From NCBI GenBank assembly GCA_013203015.1, contig JABMPO010000276.1, forward strand, positions 1-15,663: a stretch of DNA of 15,663 nucleotides. Direction: 5' to 3'. The notes under the pieces are model-generated. The model saw nothing but the letters and a program-made list of their open reading frames with translations. It searched no databases and was not told the DNA's origin. Shown here piece after piece: positions 14,449 through 15,663 of this stretch. A program made the position numbers and the translations under genes. The first letter of the stretch is position 1, and every line of letters begins with the position of its first letter. Source of the DNA: Fidelibacterota bacterium. Its GTDB lineage: Bacteria > Fidelibacterota > Marinisomatia > Marinisomatales > TCS56.

Positions 14449-14836
14449 TTTTCAATAAAATTCAAGTAATTAATCAAATAGTAATTTGTATCAATACTTT
14501 CCCAAAGAATAATAAATAAAAGTACCAGCTATTATCATTATTATTTGGGCCTCAACTGGCAAACAAATGGGCTTCAGATAATGGAATCCGATCAATATTC
14601 CCATTCGGTCGCAAGGTAAATAAGTACATCGTATCCTGTTATAGAATACTTCTAACAAAATCTTGGTTTATTTATACTTAATACCAAAAAAGAAGACTGT
14701 AAAATGGTTGTAATTACCATAAATAATTATTATAAAATTGCCTGGTATAATTTAGTATTTAAGCGATTGATATAATACTAATATAATGTTAATATCGCTG
14801 ATGTTTTTTTACTCCTAAACTACATGAAAGGTTACT
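14449..14836. other. Divergent intergenic region, 388 bases, AT-rich
   Basis: Holds no credible gene; short frames such as the 12-codon one starting near 14579 look random. It should contain promoters for both divergent genes. On the plus side there are three TATAAT hexamers (14746-14751, 14771-14776, 14782-14787), the first two in extended -10 form (TGnTATAAT). A 6-base inverted repeat AGCGAT (14762-14767) and ATCGCT (14794-14799) flanks the second and third. ATGGT/ACCAT (14704-14720) is another weak inverted repeat. No tRNA, CRISPR or ncRNA is evident. Confidence 0.6.
14743..14787 (+). promoter_or_regulatory. Cluster of possible -10 elements upstream of the cytochrome gene
   Basis: TATAAT occurs three times within 42 bases (14746, 14771, 14782). 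The first two are preceded by TG one base upstream (TGGTATAAT, TGATATAAT), the extended -10 form that works without a good -35; none of the three has a good -35 at 17 bases. The last lies 50 bases before the cytochrome ATG. In AT-rich DNA such hexamers are common, so which one is used is unknown. Confidence 0.4.
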
Positions 14837-15601
14837 ATGAATCTTAAAAAAACAATACTCAGCCTGATAATCTTATTTAGCATCTCACTATTTATTGCTT
14901 CTTGTGAAGATGATGATGGGGATAAGTCTTTTGCAGAAGAAAATTGGTCTGCGGCGGATCAGGTGCGTGGTGGTTTGCTGTATGATAAATTCTGGAAGGT
15001 CAATGGTACAACAGAACCCACGACCGATTTTGATCCTACCTGGAGTACACAATCGACAAATGCCAGAACAGGATCAGATACCTGGCGCTGTAAAGAATGT
15101 CATGGCTGGGATTACATCGGTGATAGCGGCCGTTATTCCGAAGGCAGCCATTATACAGGATTTTCCGGTGTTTATGCTACCAGCAGCCATGATATTGATG
15201 CCATCTTTGATGCTATTAAAGATGAAGACGGTGATCATGATTTTTCTACGGTTTTATCTGACGATGACGTACTCGATTTAACCAAATTTATTAAAGATGG
15301 TCTGATCGATATAAGTCTATTTGTTGATGCCAATGGAGCCGCAATTGGAGATTCCACCAATGGCGCAACTTTGTATAATAGCAATTGCTCTGCCTGTCAT
15401 GGAGCCGATGGCAATACCATTGATTTTGATGATGATGATGGCGATCAAGGAGTCGGTTTCTTAGCCAATGATAATCCACAGGAGATTCTACACAAGATTC
15501 GCTGGGGACATCCAGGCAGCAGCATGCCAAGTATGGTTGGGTCAGGTTTATCGGATGAGGATAGCGGCGATATACTGACTTATGCTCAGACTCTGCAGTA
15601 A
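14837..15601 (+). CDS. Diheme cytochrome c lipoprotein
   Basis: A 254-residue electron-transfer protein with two c-type heme sites. The signal sequence (1-22) ends in a lipobox FIAS-C with lipidated Cys23, so the protein is anchored to a membrane outside the cytoplasm. Domain 1 (about 42-155) carries WRCKECHGWDY (heme site 85-89); domain 2 (about 170-254) carries NSNCSACHGADGN (184-188) with methionines at 230 and 233 in SSMPSM as likely axial ligands. The order GGLLYDKFWKVNG followed by WRCKECHGWDYIG is typical of a cytochrome c group in environmental bacteria. The mature protein is very acidic with Asp runs (EDDDGD after the lipid Cys, DFDDDDGDQG near 198), possibly for metal binding or docking. 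The ATG at 14837 has AAAGG five bases upstream. It is the only plus-strand gene; no terminator or partner gene is seen before the window ends. Confidence 0.93.
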   Translation: MNLKKTILSLIILFSISLFIASCEDDDGDKSFAEENWSAADQVRGGLLYDKFWKVNGTTEPTTDFDPTWSTQSTNARTGSDTWRCKECHGWDYIGDSGRYSEGSHYTGFSGVYATSSHDIDAIFDAIKDEDGDHDFSTVLSDDDVLDLTKFIKDGLIDISLFVDANGAAIGDSTNGATLYNSNCSACHGADGNTIDFDDDDGDQGVGFLANDNPQEILHKIRWGHPGSSMPSMVGSGLSDEDSGDILTYAQTLQ

Positions 15602-15663
15602 AATCCAAATTCCATTGCTATTCTATAATAACTAAATCAATATAGCCATAAAACAAAAAGGGC

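Noticed and set aside
14449..14836. tRNA, CRISPR or prophage attachment site in the intergenic gap
   Set aside because: No cloverleaf, spaced repeats or integrase were seen; the gap looks like AT-rich promoter DNA.
14895..15281. Met-rich 128-codon frame on the plus strand inside the cytochrome gene
   Set aside because: It is an out-of-frame reading of GAT-rich codons; the heme motifs and lipobox lie in the other frame.

Overview
The window looks like the chromosome of an uncultured or little-studied member of the FCB superphylum (Calditrichota, Neomarinimicrobiota or a relative). The main clue is a large secreted protein ending in a type IX secretion (T9SS) type A sorting domain with the QNYPNPFNP signature. 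Weak Shine-Dalgarno signals on many genes and an AT-rich background fit this. The phylum is an inference; there is no rRNA or other marker in the window.

All genes but one lie on the minus strand. Read in the direction of transcription (right to left) they are: a stand-alone RsbRD_N-like domain protein with an in-frame amber stop and coding-looking extension (13915-14448); a GAF plus HD-GYP signalling protein (12117-13826); butyrate kinase and phosphate butyryltransferase, overlapping (10137-12075); an ECF sigma factor operon (8076-10084); a MATE exporter (6630-7997); the T9SS cargo protein (3187-6402); and a PAP2 phosphatase, GH13 alpha-glucosidase and MFS transporter group (1-3060), with the MFS gene cut by the window edge. 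The only plus-strand gene is a diheme cytochrome c lipoprotein (14837-15601), divergent from the RsbRD-like gene across a 388-base AT-rich gap.

The most interesting part is the ECF operon. It runs sigma factor, zinc-type anti-sigma factor, DUF1858, DUF6132, DUF302, a very small membrane protein, and an FmdB-type zinc ribbon, with junctions that overlap or nearly touch. The small gene starts at an ATGA overlap with DUF302. It codes for 29 residues with one membrane segment, then meets an in-frame TGA. Reading through the TGA adds 20 codons and ends at a TAA two bases before the FmdB start, which restores the tight spacing of the operon. Just after the TGA is a hairpin whose loop (GGUCU) and distance from the UGA resemble the fdhF bacterial SECIS element. 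I therefore propose a selenocysteine-containing membrane microprotein (about 50 residues) in a sigma-factor-controlled, cysteine-rich operon, probably for thiol, sulfur or metal redox stress. The selenocysteine reading is an inference; no Sec machinery lies in the window.

Other points are a perfect 20-base inverted repeat with a CRP-type TGTGA-N6-TCACA core upstream of the T9SS cargo gene, a 14-bp perfect terminator hairpin behind that gene, and a higher GC content in the sugar-utilisation genes at the left edge.
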